Positions 25,407 to 33,849 of a stretch of 64,000 nt of DNA are shown one piece after another; the stretch's first letter is position 1, and every line of letters begins with the position of its first letter. The notes below the pieces were generated by a model. It was given only the letters and a program-made list of their open reading frames with translations. It had not been told where the DNA came from and searched no databases. Origin of the DNA: Deltaproteobacteria bacterium. GTDB taxonomy: Bacteria; Desulfobacterota; Desulfobacteria; Desulfobacterales; Desulfatirhabdiaceae. The stretch is from positions 18,292 through 82,291 of the forward strand of contig JACRBZ010000011.1 in the NCBI GenBank assembly GCA_016219185.1. The letters are read 5' to 3'. The translations under genes and the position numbers were made by a program.

Positions 25407-25640
25407 TCAGCTCCTATCCCATTCAGCACGAATTGCATTGAAATCAGGAAGATCCGTTCAATCCTTCCAGATTCCCGCGACCTTGCGCAACACCAATTCT
25501 CTGCGACCACTACTGGCTCGATCAATGAGCAGATCGATAGCCTCCCGAATGAGTTCACTCTGCTTCTTGCCGACGGTTTTAGCGATAATTGCCAATTTAT
25601 CACGCTGCTGTTCCGTCAAATATATTTGCGTTCGTACCAT
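25407..25640 (-). pseudogene. ribbon-helix-helix antitoxin, interrupted by a nonsense codon
   Basis: MVRTQIYLTEQQRDKLAIIA begins a CopG/RHH antitoxin from ATG 25640. Translation stops at TGA 25458-25460 after GIWKD, but the frame then continues TDLPDFNAIRAEWDRS to a second stop two bases before the toxin ATG. The C-terminal GIWKDRTDLPDF is typical of VapC-linked antitoxins, so the TGA most probably arose from a CGA Arg codon. The RHH DNA-binding part remains intact and might still bind DNA. Confidence 0.75.
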
Positions 25641-25867
25641 ACCACACCTCCGTACTGTATACACCAGCAGTATACAATATATATTAATCTATCCTCCTGT
25701 CAAGACCGACAAAAAGTTAACCCGGCGCAAGGAAAGGTCCGACTGATCGTTTTATCCGAACATACCCTTCAATTCTATTCGTTTGCCGTCAGGCACAGTT
25801 ACAGGATATATACGACCATGATTCGGAATCAACTCGTCATAATCATTATCAATAAAAGGAGTTCACA

Positions 25868-26314
25868 ATGGCCATGAGTCTTGAACAGACAGTAGTAAAA
25901 AACCTGGAATGCGGATATCTATGTTCGGAAAGTGTGATCAAAGGTGCGGCCGAAAACATGGGTATAACCTGGGATCGTCTGCCGGCTATCGCCACCGGAC
26001 TCGGCGGCGGCATCGGCGGCATGGCCAGTGTCTGCGGTGCCTTGACAGGAGCGGTCCTGGCCCTGGGGCTCATCAACGGACGCAATACGCCGGATCAGGA
26101 TCCGTTCGCCTGCACAGGACTTGCCCAGAAACTCGTGGAGAGCTTTAACGATCGCTTCAAAAGCATTGATTGCGCGGACATCCTGGGGGTAGACATCCGC
26201 ACTGAAGAAGGCCGTAACTACGCTATGGCGCAGGGGCTGGTCAATCTGCCCTGCAAGGATTGCTGCGTTTTTGTCGCGCGTTATATTGCCGAAAACATGT
26301 CCGAGTCACGTTAA
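25868..26314 (+). CDS. C_GCAxxG_C_C family redox protein
   Basis: 148-residue protein with the family's spaced cysteines: Cys15 and Cys19 in NLECGYLCSES, SVCGALTGAVLALGLI (the GCAxxG-like region) near 55-70, CADILG near 98 and PCKDCC near 134-138. These proteins often sit beside molybdoenzymes or quinone-linked redox systems and may bind a metal or move electrons. A GGAG lies upstream of ATG 25868. It is convergent with the LysR gene, their stop codons overlapping. Confidence 0.85.
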   Translation: MAMSLEQTVVKNLECGYLCSESVIKGAAENMGITWDRLPAIATGLGGGIGGMASVCGALTGAVLALGLINGRNTPDQDPFACTGLAQKLVESFNDRFKSIDCADILGVDIRTEEGRNYAMAQGLVNLPCKDCCVFVARYIAENMSESR

Positions 26315-27234
26315 GCGACGACAGGAGGCCGTTTCTGAAACGAAGGGGCCTCCTTCCAGGCATTTCTGAACAGTTCCATGAAAAACGTCAGGGACGGAGA
26401 CATCCACTTCTCGCGATGCCAAAGCATGTTAACCGGCAGTTCACTGGTCAACCCTTGAAGGACCAGTTCGTTCAATGTGCCTGATTCCAGCTCCTGCCGG
26501 AGGGCCGCTCGGGGCAATAGCGCACAGGCTCCGAAGGTTGTTTGGAGAGAATTTTTAAGCGCGGTGAGGCTGCTGAAATCGATCCAGACATTCCCCTGTA
26601 AACCTCTCTGGTTGAGGAAGCGTTCCAGAACCACGCGGCCCGATGAATCAGAAGAGGCGCAGAGCATCAGACGCCCAGCCAAGTCAGAGGCTTCAACCCT
26701 CACCGAACCAGTCCCCCAATCGGCGACATTCCCCGCAAGGACAAGTTCCTCACTGCCGATTCTCTCAATGAAACAATTCTCCGCCGGTCTGGTCTCGCCG
26801 ACCAGAAAGGCCAGATCGAGCCCCGCCTCCAAATACCTTTGCACATCGTGCGTTGAACTTCCCCTTAACCGGATACCCACTGTCGGGTACTCCTGCCGGA
26901 ACAGGGGCAGCAGGGCCGGGAAACGGTAAGCAGCCAGCGTCTCCGGCATACGGATCACCAGCATTCCCTTTCGGGCGTGCTCGCCCGCCACAGCCGAAAT
27001 GCTTTCCCTGGCCATTTCCAGCAGCTTCACGGCATAAGGGAGAAAACGCGCGCCTGCCTCGGTGAGACGTATCCCTTTTTCCAGGCGGTCAAACAGCTTG
27101 AGCTGAAGTTCTTCCTCAAGAGTCTGGACCTGAGCGGAAACTGTGGACGGAGCGTAGTTGAGCATCGCCGCGGCCCTGCGAAAGCTCATAAGTCCGGCAA
27201 CCGAGACAAATGTTTTGACGTTTCGCAATTCCAT
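26311..27234 (-). CDS. LysR-family transcriptional regulator
   Basis: 307 residues with an N-terminal winged helix (MELRNVKTFVSVAGLMSFRRAAAMLNYAPSTVSAQVQ region, residues 1-60) and a periplasmic-binding-like effector domain. Convergent to the C_GCAxxG_C_C gene and upstream of nothing obvious; 27235-27435 holds only a possible promoter region. The regulated gene and effector are not evident. Confidence 0.88.
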   Translation of the reverse strand: MELRNVKTFVSVAGLMSFRRAAAMLNYAPSTVSAQVQTLEEELQLKLFDRLEKGIRLTEAGARFLPYAVKLLEMARESISAVAGEHARKGMLVIRMPETLAAYRFPALLPLFRQEYPTVGIRLRGSSTHDVQRYLEAGLDLAFLVGETRPAENCFIERIGSEELVLAGNVADWGTGSVRVEASDLAGRLMLCASSDSSGRVVLERFLNQRGLQGNVWIDFSSLTALKNSLQTTFGACALLPRAALRQELESGTLNELVLQGLTSELPVNMLWHREKWMSPSLTFFMELFRNAWKEAPSFQKRPPVVA

Positions 27235-27435
27235 ATGTTCAGGCTAAATTCCATAACGATATAAAGAGCCTTCTCCATCTTGAAATCAAAGATGGGCTTG
27301 CCCTTTCTGAAAACAACTTGATCACCGTTTATGGTAGGAATATACTCAAATGTCAAGCAAACGGTTACGGGGTTACGGCGCGACTATGACGGTCGGATAT
27401 GAGGAATGAAACCCGGACAGGGAAGGACTCAAGCC

Positions 27436-27573
27436 ATGGGACAATACAATCTGAACCGCCTGTTCAAACCCCGTCATGTGGCGGTTGTGGGCGCAAGCGA
27501 AAAACCGGGCAGCATCGGCTCGATGCTGGATCCGGCGAGGACCCGGTATAAAGAGCTCGTCATCCAGCCTTAA
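27436..27573 (+). pseudogene. stub of an NDP-forming acyl-CoA synthetase
   Basis: Forty-five residues. MGQYNLNRLFKPRHVAVVGA followed by SEKPGSIG is the start of the CoA-binding domain of acetyl-/acyl-CoA synthetase (ADP-forming) or Pat acyltransferases; normally about 450-900 residues. After GSIGSMLDP the sequence no longer matches and stops at 27571. An internal deletion or truncation is the likeliest cause. A GGAC-type weak ribosome site lies upstream. Confidence 0.6.
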
Positions 27574-27589
27574 AACCGGATCATTCCGC

Positions 27590-28240
27590 TCACCCCATGG
27601 GCATTATCATGATATAGGCTCTATTGATGACATGAATCAGATTGGTAACCGTCCGGCCAATGGCATCCATCCGGGCCAAAAGCGCGATCCGTTCCCGGGA
27701 GCGCTGAAATTCACGCGGAGAAAGAATCTCCTGAAAAAAACCGCAGGCATCAACCAGGCTGACAAGGACGGTTTCCCTTGGTTCCGGAATCGCATCGCTC
27801 AGAATCAGGTCGCGAAGCCGCTTTTCAATATTCTGCAGTTCCATGCCGTCAATTATCGGATATTGCCGGGTGGGAAAAACCCAGAGAATTTTTTTATCTT
27901 CCTGTTTCAAAATCTTTTTATCAATCAGTTCCGAAAGAACATGATTTTCAATAAATCGGGAATCCGCCCGCAACGTGTTCATCCAAAAAGAAATCAATTG
28001 GGATTCCGTTGACCCGGAAATCAGGGACAGGGCATGATCCAACACCGGATTTCCGACCGGCGTGGCATCCAGAAGATGAATTTTATCGATATCCGTATCA
28101 ATCCGTTGAAGAAATGATAGTTCCCCAAGAATCGCACCGACCAGCGCGCTTTGCATTTCAATGTCTCTGGAGCTGATCATGGGTTTGCCTGTTATCTCGT
28201 CAAGCGCCAAAAGATATAATTCTTCCGCAAAGCTAAGCAT
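27590..28240 (-). CDS. GPP34 (GOLPH3/Vps74-like) family protein
   Basis: 216 residues, mostly helical. The start LSFAEELYLLALDEITGKP and the segment MQSALVGAILGELSFLQRID match the beginning of GPP34 domains, the fold of eukaryotic GOLPH3. In bacteria and Streptomyces the family is common but uncharacterised; eukaryotic members bind phosphatidylinositol 4-phosphate. The C-terminus is hydrophobic (NLIHVINRAYIMIMPMG). No membrane segment or signal peptide otherwise. Adjacent genes give no functional clue. Confidence 0.7.
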   Translation of the reverse strand: MLSFAEELYLLALDEITGKPMISSRDIEMQSALVGAILGELSFLQRIDTDIDKIHLLDATPVGNPVLDHALSLISGSTESQLISFWMNTLRADSRFIENHVLSELIDKKILKQEDKKILWVFPTRQYPIIDGMELQNIEKRLRDLILSDAIPEPRETVLVSLVDACGFFQEILSPREFQRSRERIALLARMDAIGRTVTNLIHVINRAYIMIMPMG

Positions 28241-28333
28241 AAAAGTCTCCTTTTCCCTGATCAGTTGAAGATGTTGCCTTTCACGGTAACAGCTTTAATT
28301 TATTTTATTTCTGTTTGACAAGAACTTCCTTTT

Positions 28334-29023
28334 TCACGCCAGTGAGTATATGAAAGGGTCTATTGTGTCAAGAGGATTTTGGCCACTATATGTCCCCCGA
28401 ATCCCCCGCAGAACCAACGCCACCACCTGGTCAGGCGTCATGCCGGCGGTGGAAACGACGATGTCTGCATATTTTTCGTAGAGAGGGCGCCTTTCTGCAT
28501 AAAGCATGTCAATTGTCTGGCCGGGCATCCTCAGCACCCCGCGTTCAGACAGATTGCCCAGCCGGGCTTTCAGCGGTTCCAGCTCGATTTGCAGATAGAC
28601 CACGGGTCCCAGTGATTTCAGATGGGCCATGGCTTTTTCGCTGTAGACAGCGCTGCCACCGGTGGCAACCACACCACAGTCCGCCGGTACACCAAGCAGA
28701 TACGTTTCTTCGATTTTCCGGAAGCCGCTGATGCCGTGCCTGGAAATGAGCTCCCGAAGATAGTATCCTTTACCGGTTTGTATCAAGATATCCGTGTCCA
28801 GAAACGCCGTGCCCCGTTGTTTGGCCAGCAGTACCCCAACGGTGCTTTTGCCGGCCCCGGGCATCCCGATGAGTATCAGATTCTGTTTTTCCTTCAACGA
28901 TCGAAACCCCTTTTCAGCAAGCGTCGCTATCATTTGGGCGAACGCCGGAATAAGGATGATAACGGCAGCCGGATCGGCTGCAACAAAAATGCTATCCTGT
29001 TTTTGAAGTAAGGTCTCCTTCAA
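28334..29023 (-). CDS. aroK: shikimate kinase
   Basis: Phosphorylates shikimate in aromatic amino acid synthesis. Walker A is GMPGAGKST, followed by FLDTDILIQ with the shikimate-binding Asp, GISGFRKIEE, and VVATGGSAVY with the GG motif; the Arg lid is LSERGVLRMPG. The catalytic part starts about 45 residues in. The N-terminal extension overlaps the antitoxin gene by 32 bases, so the real start may be the ATG at 28933 (MIATLAEKGF). No other aro genes are near. Confidence 0.85.
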   Translation of the reverse strand: MKETLLQKQDSIFVAADPAAVIILIPAFAQMIATLAEKGFRSLKEKQNLILIGMPGAGKSTVGVLLAKQRGTAFLDTDILIQTGKGYYLRELISRHGISGFRKIEETYLLGVPADCGVVATGGSAVYSEKAMAHLKSLGPVVYLQIELEPLKARLGNLSERGVLRMPGQTIDMLYAERRPLYEKYADIVVSTAGMTPDQVVALVLRGIRGTYSGQNPLDTIDPFIYSLA

Positions 29024-29264
29024 TATACCGGTGGATGATGCCGGAAATCAGTGTTTGATAAGGGATACCCATTTCCATTGCCTTCTTTTGAATGCCTTGA
29101 TAGTCATGGTCGTAAAGCCGTATGGTAATCCGTTTATCTTTTACAAACGTCTTTCTCGCAGTCGCCTTAATCGCTTCAATCTCCTTTTTTGACGGCTTGG
29201 AAAGTACCATTATGTCTTTCTCATAGACATCAACAATGCTTTTCTCTTCCTTGTCACACTTCAT
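28992..29264 (-). CDS. CopG-type antitoxin (pfam12441-like), orphan
   Basis: 90 residues ending in a ribbon-helix-helix region: RITIRLYDHDYQGIQKKA followed by MEMGIPYQTLISGIIHRYIEG, the hallmark of the CopG_antitoxin family. Such antitoxins usually follow a small RNase toxin gene. Here only a C-terminal remnant of a possible toxin remains immediately upstream (29268-29393). The intact antitoxin may survive as a DNA-binding protein or as an anti-toxin against homologues. Confidence 0.78.
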   Translation of the reverse strand: MKCDKEEKSIVDVYEKDIMVLSKPSKKEIEAIKATARKTFVKDKRITIRLYDHDYQGIQKKAMEMGIPYQTLISGIIHRYIEGDLTSKTG

Positions 29265-29267
29265 GTT

Positions 29268-29393
29268 TCAGCCCTCCTGCGCTTTACCGTATGCTTTGGT
29301 TGCCTTTCTGCCGGGAATAATCGTCTTTAGAAAAATATAGTTTTTAGCCGAGACTTCCGGATTGCTGTTTCCAGGTTTGCACTTCTGCTTTAA
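29268..29393 (-). pseudogene. C-terminal remnant of a small toxin (BrnT/DUF4258-like)
   Basis: A frame without start codon ends at TGA 29270-29268, three bases before the antitoxin ATG region. It reads NYIFLKTIIPGRKATKAY near its end, resembling the C-termini of BrnT or DUF4258 toxins that precede CopG-type antitoxins. A TGA closes the frame upstream at 29394-29396. The 5' part is missing and replaced by the peroxiredoxin-like gene's 3' end. Confidence 0.45.
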
Positions 29394-29929
29394 TCAAAAT
29401 TATCAGCTAAATCAGATGTTTTTGGAACATCACCGATGTTCTTACCATAATATTTATATGTTATGGTTTTGTCTGATTTTATTATAAACGCTGCTGGTAG
29501 CTGTGTTTCCTTACCCTCAAATTTCTTGTGGACGAATCCCTGGCAAATCGCTTTGATAGAAGCTATAAGACCTGCAGGATGTAAATATTTCATGATGCCA
29601 CCTGGCTCAACGGCATAAAGCTGAAAAATTGTTCCTTTTGGATCACAAACGATGTCAAATGGCCAATCGCCTTCTTTTAACAGAGGTATAAGCGTGGCAG
29701 TCGAGCTCTGCAGAAAAACGAAAACCCTGGCTCCTTTCTGATTGAACAATTCTATGTCACGTTTTAGGTTGGCCATTTCCATCTGACAGACGGGGCAACC
29801 ATAATACCTTAGAAATACAAAAATTGCATCTTGGTGTTGTATGGTTTCATAAAAATCCTGTGATGATGTCCAGGGTGTATCAAATTGAAAGTTTGGTGCT
29901 TTATCCCCAACCTTTAATGACGTACTCAA
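29390..29929 (-). CDS. peroxiredoxin-like (AhpC/TSA) protein
   Basis: 179-residue thioredoxin-fold protein. The active site FLRYYGCPVCQMEM near residues 41-53 has a CPVC motif instead of the single peroxidatic Cys of classic AhpC, typical of the AhpC/TSA-like redoxin family. No signal peptide, so cytoplasmic. Likely reduces peroxides or disulfides. Transcribed alone on the minus strand, 58 bases after the DUF1566 gene stop. Confidence 0.82.
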   Translation of the reverse strand: MSTSLKVGDKAPNFQFDTPWTSSQDFYETIQHQDAIFVFLRYYGCPVCQMEMANLKRDIELFNQKGARVFVFLQSSTATLIPLLKEGDWPFDIVCDPKGTIFQLYAVEPGGIMKYLHPAGLIASIKAICQGFVHKKFEGKETQLPAAFIIKSDKTITYKYYGKNIGDVPKTSDLADNFD

Positions 29930-29987
29930 AATACCGCTCTCCTTTTTCCAAAATGATATCTCATAACCCGGATGCCCTTAACGCACT

Positions 29988-31511
29988 CTAATTGACATGA
30001 ACCTTAACAGAATCCAGGTACAGTGGTGATTCAGTAGAATCGTTTGGAGTTACATAGACTCCGAAAAAGAATTCATACTCCCCGACAGGCAGTTGACCTT
30101 CCATCATTTTCTGATCGGAAAAATCGTACAGAGGAGTTGATTGATACAATGGAATAGGTATTTGGGTCAATCCGGAAGTCGTCAAAAAATACCAGCCCCA
30201 GGGTGAATTTATGGCAAACCACCAGTCCGCCGGTATTCCGTTTTTATTACCTGATATCAGACTGATTGTAACAGAAACAGGGGTGTCTGACGTGACGGTT
30301 ATCTCGCCACCAATCCCATTGGCTTTTATGTCAGGAGTCGGTGACAGCCCCCCGCGAACAGCGCGGACATAATATTTATTGTTCTTGTTTTGAACATAGT
30401 TACTGGAGACGTGTTGGAAATCCACGACGTATGAAAAATCGTAAAGGTACTCGTCACTTTGGACAGACGAGACCCCCGAACTTGAGGGAGTAGACGACCA
30501 ATAATAGGACGAAACGGTGTTCGGGAAATAAGTGATATTGATTGCTGGATTACTGGTGCTGTAATCTACCAGACTTCGCAGCTCTTTTTGGTTTGGCAGC
30601 CTCCAGTCCGTATAACCGCCCAGAGCTAAACTTTCACAGTTTGATAGCGCTTGTTCCCATGTCATGGAGCTTTCAGGAGTATTCTGCTGCCACATCAGAC
30701 CTGTAGAGGTATCCGTGACCGTGCCGTTGCCGTTGTTCACGTATGCTGACTTGGAAAGTCCCCCTCGCACGGCACGGGCATAGGTGTAGAGGAGGAGACC
30801 GCCAGAGTTCGTCTGTGGGTCCTTAGAGCAAGTAACTGGCTGGCCATACCACCCAAAATCCATACACAACGCGGATTGACTATTGTTGGCGTCGGTATTT
30901 GACGACCAATAAACACCTTGTATGATGGGAATTCCCAGAGAAAGCCCGCGGGTGTCTGGAAAATATGAGGTATTGATGAACATGGACGTCATCTTAATAT
31001 AGTCAACATAAGCGTCTAAATAAACGATAGAGTCCAGTTCCTTAATGGTTGGAAGTCTCCAGTCGCTGAAGCCGCCATAATGTGCATCATTCAGGGCTTT
31101 AATCAAGTCTTCGGTATCCGTGCCGCCCCCTGGCGTGCCGGCATAGCCGCCATTGGTAGCCGGGTTGCTATCGTACCAGGTGTAAACTTTGTTGGAATAT
31201 TGAAGATTGTTGGTTTCCGTCTCCCAGATCAGTCCGGTGACATTGTCTTTTACAGTTACCCAGGATGTTGCCGAATCCGGCAACGCATTGCCGCCGCCAT
31301 CCAGCTTGGTGTAAGACATCGGGTTGATGGTGTAGTTGGCGTCCTGACCGTAAAATGGCTGCCCAGGTGAAGGACAGGGGATTTCAACGGTATCATTATA
31401 GCATTTTGTTTGTCCGGTGTCCGGCACCGGTGCGGCCCATACAACAGTTGTAACCATCAGAATAATTAAGCCGAAAACACTTGCCAATGTATTTTTCATG
31501 CTGTTATTCAT
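29988..31511 (-). CDS. secreted protein with two DUF1566 (C-type-lectin-like) domains
   Basis: 507 residues with a Sec signal ([18 protein letters not shown]). Two DUF1566/Lcl-type domains at about 80-260 and 265-395 each show the marks [10 protein letters not shown] or DWRLPNQKEL, YWSS and RAVRGG. A C-terminal domain of about 110 residues (GIPADWWFAINSPWGWYFL ... GEYEFFFGVY) is a Desulfobacterales-type beta-rich module. The fold is the scaffold used by many retroelement-diversified proteins, but the variable segments here do not show third-base conservation. A start at 31499 is equally possible. It is a paralogue of the next gene, sharing the signal and first domain. Confidence 0.75.
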   Translation of the reverse strand: MNNSMKNTLASVFGLIILMVTTVVWAAPVPDTGQTKCYNDTVEIPCPSPGQPFYGQDANYTINPMSYTKLDGGGNALPDSATSWVTVKDNVTGLIWETETNNLQYSNKVYTWYDSNPATNGGYAGTPGGGTDTEDLIKALNDAHYGGFSDWRLPTIKELDSIVYLDAYVDYIKMTSMFINTSYFPDTRGLSLGIPIIQGVYWSSNTDANNSQSALCMDFGWYGQPVTCSKDPQTNSGGLLLYTYARAVRGGLSKSAYVNNGNGTVTDTSTGLMWQQNTPESSMTWEQALSNCESLALGGYTDWRLPNQKELRSLVDYSTSNPAINITYFPNTVSSYYWSSTPSSSGVSSVQSDEYLYDFSYVVDFQHVSSNYVQNKNNKYYVRAVRGGLSPTPDIKANGIGGEITVTSDTPVSVTISLISGNKNGIPADWWFAINSPWGWYFLTTSGLTQIPIPLYQSTPLYDFSDQKMMEGQLPVGEYEFFFGVYVTPNDSTESPLYLDSVKVHVN

Positions 31512-31629
31512 TTAATTTAAACGCCCCCTGTCTTTGTGGTTTCGCTCAATTCATTGTCGGTAACGCAACGTAAAATATAACGTAGCACTTTTTTTACTGA
31601 ATTGAGTTTCAGATTAATGATTCTGTATT

Positions 31630-33471
31630 TTATTTCAGCGGCTCTTGCTTCGGGCAGGCTATTTCATTGGAAACAACCCCATAATTTGTAACAACGAAGT
31701 AGGCATTTTCATCGGTGGAAATAGCCTCACTATATTCCAAATCCACCATTAAATGTGTGCTCCCATCCGGAAGCATAACATCAGGTATATGGACTTTCAA
31801 ATCCTCGGATAGTGTTGATTCGGCGCAGGAAAAAGTAGGATTGGATATAATACCAGTATTGGTTAATTTAAAAAGTATCAACGCCGGATACGTCGGATTG
31901 AAATCATAAACAAGATCCGCCCAAAGCGTTAGAATACCCGAAATTGGATTGACATAGGAAAGATATGGTATTTGAAGTAATAAATTTTCATTTAAAGTTG
32001 CCGTACACCCTGTTTGTGTTGATGTTACTGCCGCCTGAGCCACCGTCACATCCACCAGGCTGCCCGATGCGCCGCAAGCGGTTATACGGATTGTAGCTGT
32101 GCGGCCTGTTGTTGCGGTGTTGGCGGAATAACTGCATGTGATCGTCCCGGAATTGCTGCCGCTGGCCCCCGATGAGATCGAAAGCCAACTGCCGCCTGAT
32201 GTCACTGCGGCTGTCCACGGCATGGTTCCGGTTCCAGTGTTGGAAACGCTGAATATTGTGGTGCCTGCATCTTTAGCCACTGCCCGACTGACTGGGGAAA
32301 TAACCAAATTACCAAATGAGCAAGACTGTCCACCCCGCACAGCGCGGACATAATCGTCGTTGCCCTTAATGTCGGGGCTGCCGTAGCCGTAGTAGAAACC
32401 CACGCGCCACGCGTAGTCGGTATAGAGTTCGTAGGTAGTACTCGACCAATACCAGGACGCGGTCATATTCGGAAAGTAAGAGGTATTGATTGATGGATTA
32501 TACCGGCTGTAATCCACCAAACTTCGTAATTCCTTGATGGTAGGCAGCCGCCAGTCTGTATAACCGCCAAGATTCAACCCCTCGCAATAGGCCAGCGCCT
32601 GATCCCAGGTCATGGCGCCAGATGAACTGGCTTGCTGCCACATCAGGCCTGTGGATGTGTCTGTTACTGTGCCATCACCGTTGTCCGTATAACTTGCAGC
32701 AGTCGAAGTATCCTCCATGAATCCGCAGTCCAAAGTATCAATTGACCCAATTACCAAATTACCAAATGATCCAGACTGTCCTCCGCGAACGGCGCGAACA
32801 TAAAGGCTGCCGTACTTATAGTTGCTGTAGAGGTCGCCGTAGTAGAAATACACGCTCCACGCGTAGCTGGTACTGCCTGCGTTGGTAGTACTCGACCAAT
32901 ACCACGACGGCTGCGTATTGGGAAAGTATTCCGTATCTATCTTCGCCCCTGGGTAGGGACTGCTGTAATTAACGATGTAGGCCAATTCCTTGATTGTGGG
33001 TAGCCGCCAGTCGTTATAGCCGCCATAATTGGCATCATTCAGGGCTTTAATAAAGTCTTCGGTATCCGTGCCACTTCCTGGTGTTCCGGCATTGCCACCA
33101 TTGGTAGCCGGGTTGCTGTCGTACCAGGTATACGTGTTGTCCGCATCATGAGGGTCGTTGTAGTTTTTGACCCCATCCTTGTTGGTTTTCATCTCCCAGA
33201 TCAAGCCGGTGACATTGTCCTTCACCATGCTCCAGGCCGTGGCGGAATCCGGCAGCGCATTGCCGCTGCCATCCAGCTTGGTGTAGGACATCGGATTGAT
33301 GTTATAGTTGGCATCTTGGCCGTAAAATGGCTGGCCGGGAGAAGGACAAGGGATCGCGTCGGTGATGTTGTAGCATTTCGTCTGTCCGGTATCCGGAACC
33401 GGTGCGGCCCATACCATGGTTGTAACCATCAGAAGAATAAAGCCGAAAACACTTACCAATGCTTTTTTCAT
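31630..33471 (-). CDS. secreted DUF1566 protein with two DGR-type variable regions
   Basis: 613 residues from ATG 33471 ([16 protein letters not shown]), the start that matches the paralogue downstream. Order: signal peptide 1-27; DUF1566 domain 1, about 30-225, ending [12 protein letters not shown]1566 domain 2, about 262-385, again ending YVRAVRGGQ; a BACON-like beta domain about 395-485 ([23 protein letters not shown]); and two copies of a 45-residue repeat (HIPDV...MVDLEY...VVTN). Just before each YVRAVRGG is a segment rich in Tyr, Ser, Asn, Asp and Gly whose two copies differ only in codon positions 1 and 2. That is how retroelement-mutagenised genes look. Surface ligand binding with variable specificity is expected. 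Confidence 0.8.
   Translation of the reverse strand: MKKALVSVFGFILLMVTTMVWAAPVPDTGQTKCYNITDAIPCPSPGQPFYGQDANYNINPMSYTKLDGSGNALPDSATAWSMVKDNVTGLIWEMKTNKDGVKNYNDPHDADNTYTWYDSNPATNGGNAGTPGSGTDTEDFIKALNDANYGGYNDWRLPTIKELAYIVNYSSPYPGAKIDTEYFPNTQPSWYWSSTTNAGSTSYAWSVYFYYGDLYSNYKYGSLYVRAVRGGQSGSFGNLVIGSIDTLDCGFMEDTSTAASYTDNGDGTVTDTSTGLMWQQASSSGAMTWDQALAYCEGLNLGGYTDWRLPTIKELRSLVDYSRYNPSINTSYFPNMTASWYWSSTTYELYTDYAWRVGFYYGYGSPDIKGNDDYVRAVRGGQSCSFGNLVISPVSRAVAKDAGTTIFSVSNTGTGTMPWTAAVTSGGSWLSISSGASGSNSGTITCSYSANTATTGRTATIRITACGASGSLVDVTVAQAAVTSTQTGCTATLNENLLLQIPYLSYVNPISGILTLWADLVYDFNPTYPALILFKLTNTGIISNPTFSCAESTLSEDLKVHIPDVMLPDGSTHLMVDLEYSEAISTDENAYFVVTNYGVVSNEIACPKQEPLK
32353..32433 (-). repeat. variable region 2 of the DUF1566 protein
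   Basis: Twenty-seven codons from TAC (32433) to GAT (32353), bounded by the invariant TGG TAT TGG TCG AGT on the 5' side and TAT at the 3' side. Compared with region 1 it has the same length, 17 changed codons, and no third-base change. Codons at changed sites end in C or T, consistent with AAC or AAT codons in a template. Confidence 0.75.
32803..32883 (-). repeat. variable region 1 of the DUF1566 protein
   Basis: Twenty-seven codons from AAC (32883) to CTT (32803). Twenty-nine base differences from region 2 all fall at codon positions 1 or 2. Immediately after the segment, five of eight codons of YVRAVRGG differ at position 3, the normal pattern of drift, so the conserved third bases inside the segment are not explained by recent duplication alone. 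Confidence 0.75.
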
Positions 33472-33525
33472 GCTGGTTTCCTTTTTTGATGCCTGCAAGG
33501 TTTCCGGATACTCTGCGGAAACCAT

Positions 33526-33849
33526 GGTTCTCCCTGAACTCAGGCCAGATATTAATGTGATTAAGAATTAATCAACATCGTACAGCAATATTTAATATAA
33601 TTTTATACTATCCTGTATTAATTTACGCAATCAAAGTCAATAAATATATGTTCAACCGTGAAGGATATGCTTTCGGCCAAGGTATAGATATTCATGGACA
33701 GCAGGGAGATCGTTCTTCCTGCATTCCTACATCGCATATACAATGTTGCCTGATCAGGAACATAATAAGCAATCACAAACACTGCAGAGCAATTGGGGGC
33801 AGATAAAAGGGAGAGGGAGCTTCAGCTCCGAAAGAAGCGGGAGAGTTGC
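33526..33849. other. intergenic, no gene supported
   Basis: AT-rich to about 33680 then mixed. A short plus-strand frame at 33743 mostly overlaps the opposite acyltransferase-like gene and shows no family resemblance. A small hairpin (GGAGC-TTCA-GCTCC) lies near 33818. It probably contains the promoter of the variable-region gene near 33550-33620. Confidence 0.5.

Noticed and set aside
25458..25460. TGA in the RHH antitoxin as a selenocysteine codon
   Set aside because: The expected residue at this column is Arg, not Cys, and the toxin partner is also mutated; a nonsense mutation explains it better.
29988..31511. Second DGR target in the paralogous DUF1566 protein
   Set aside because: Its corresponding segments differ at third positions and in length, so the AAY-substitution pattern is not seen.
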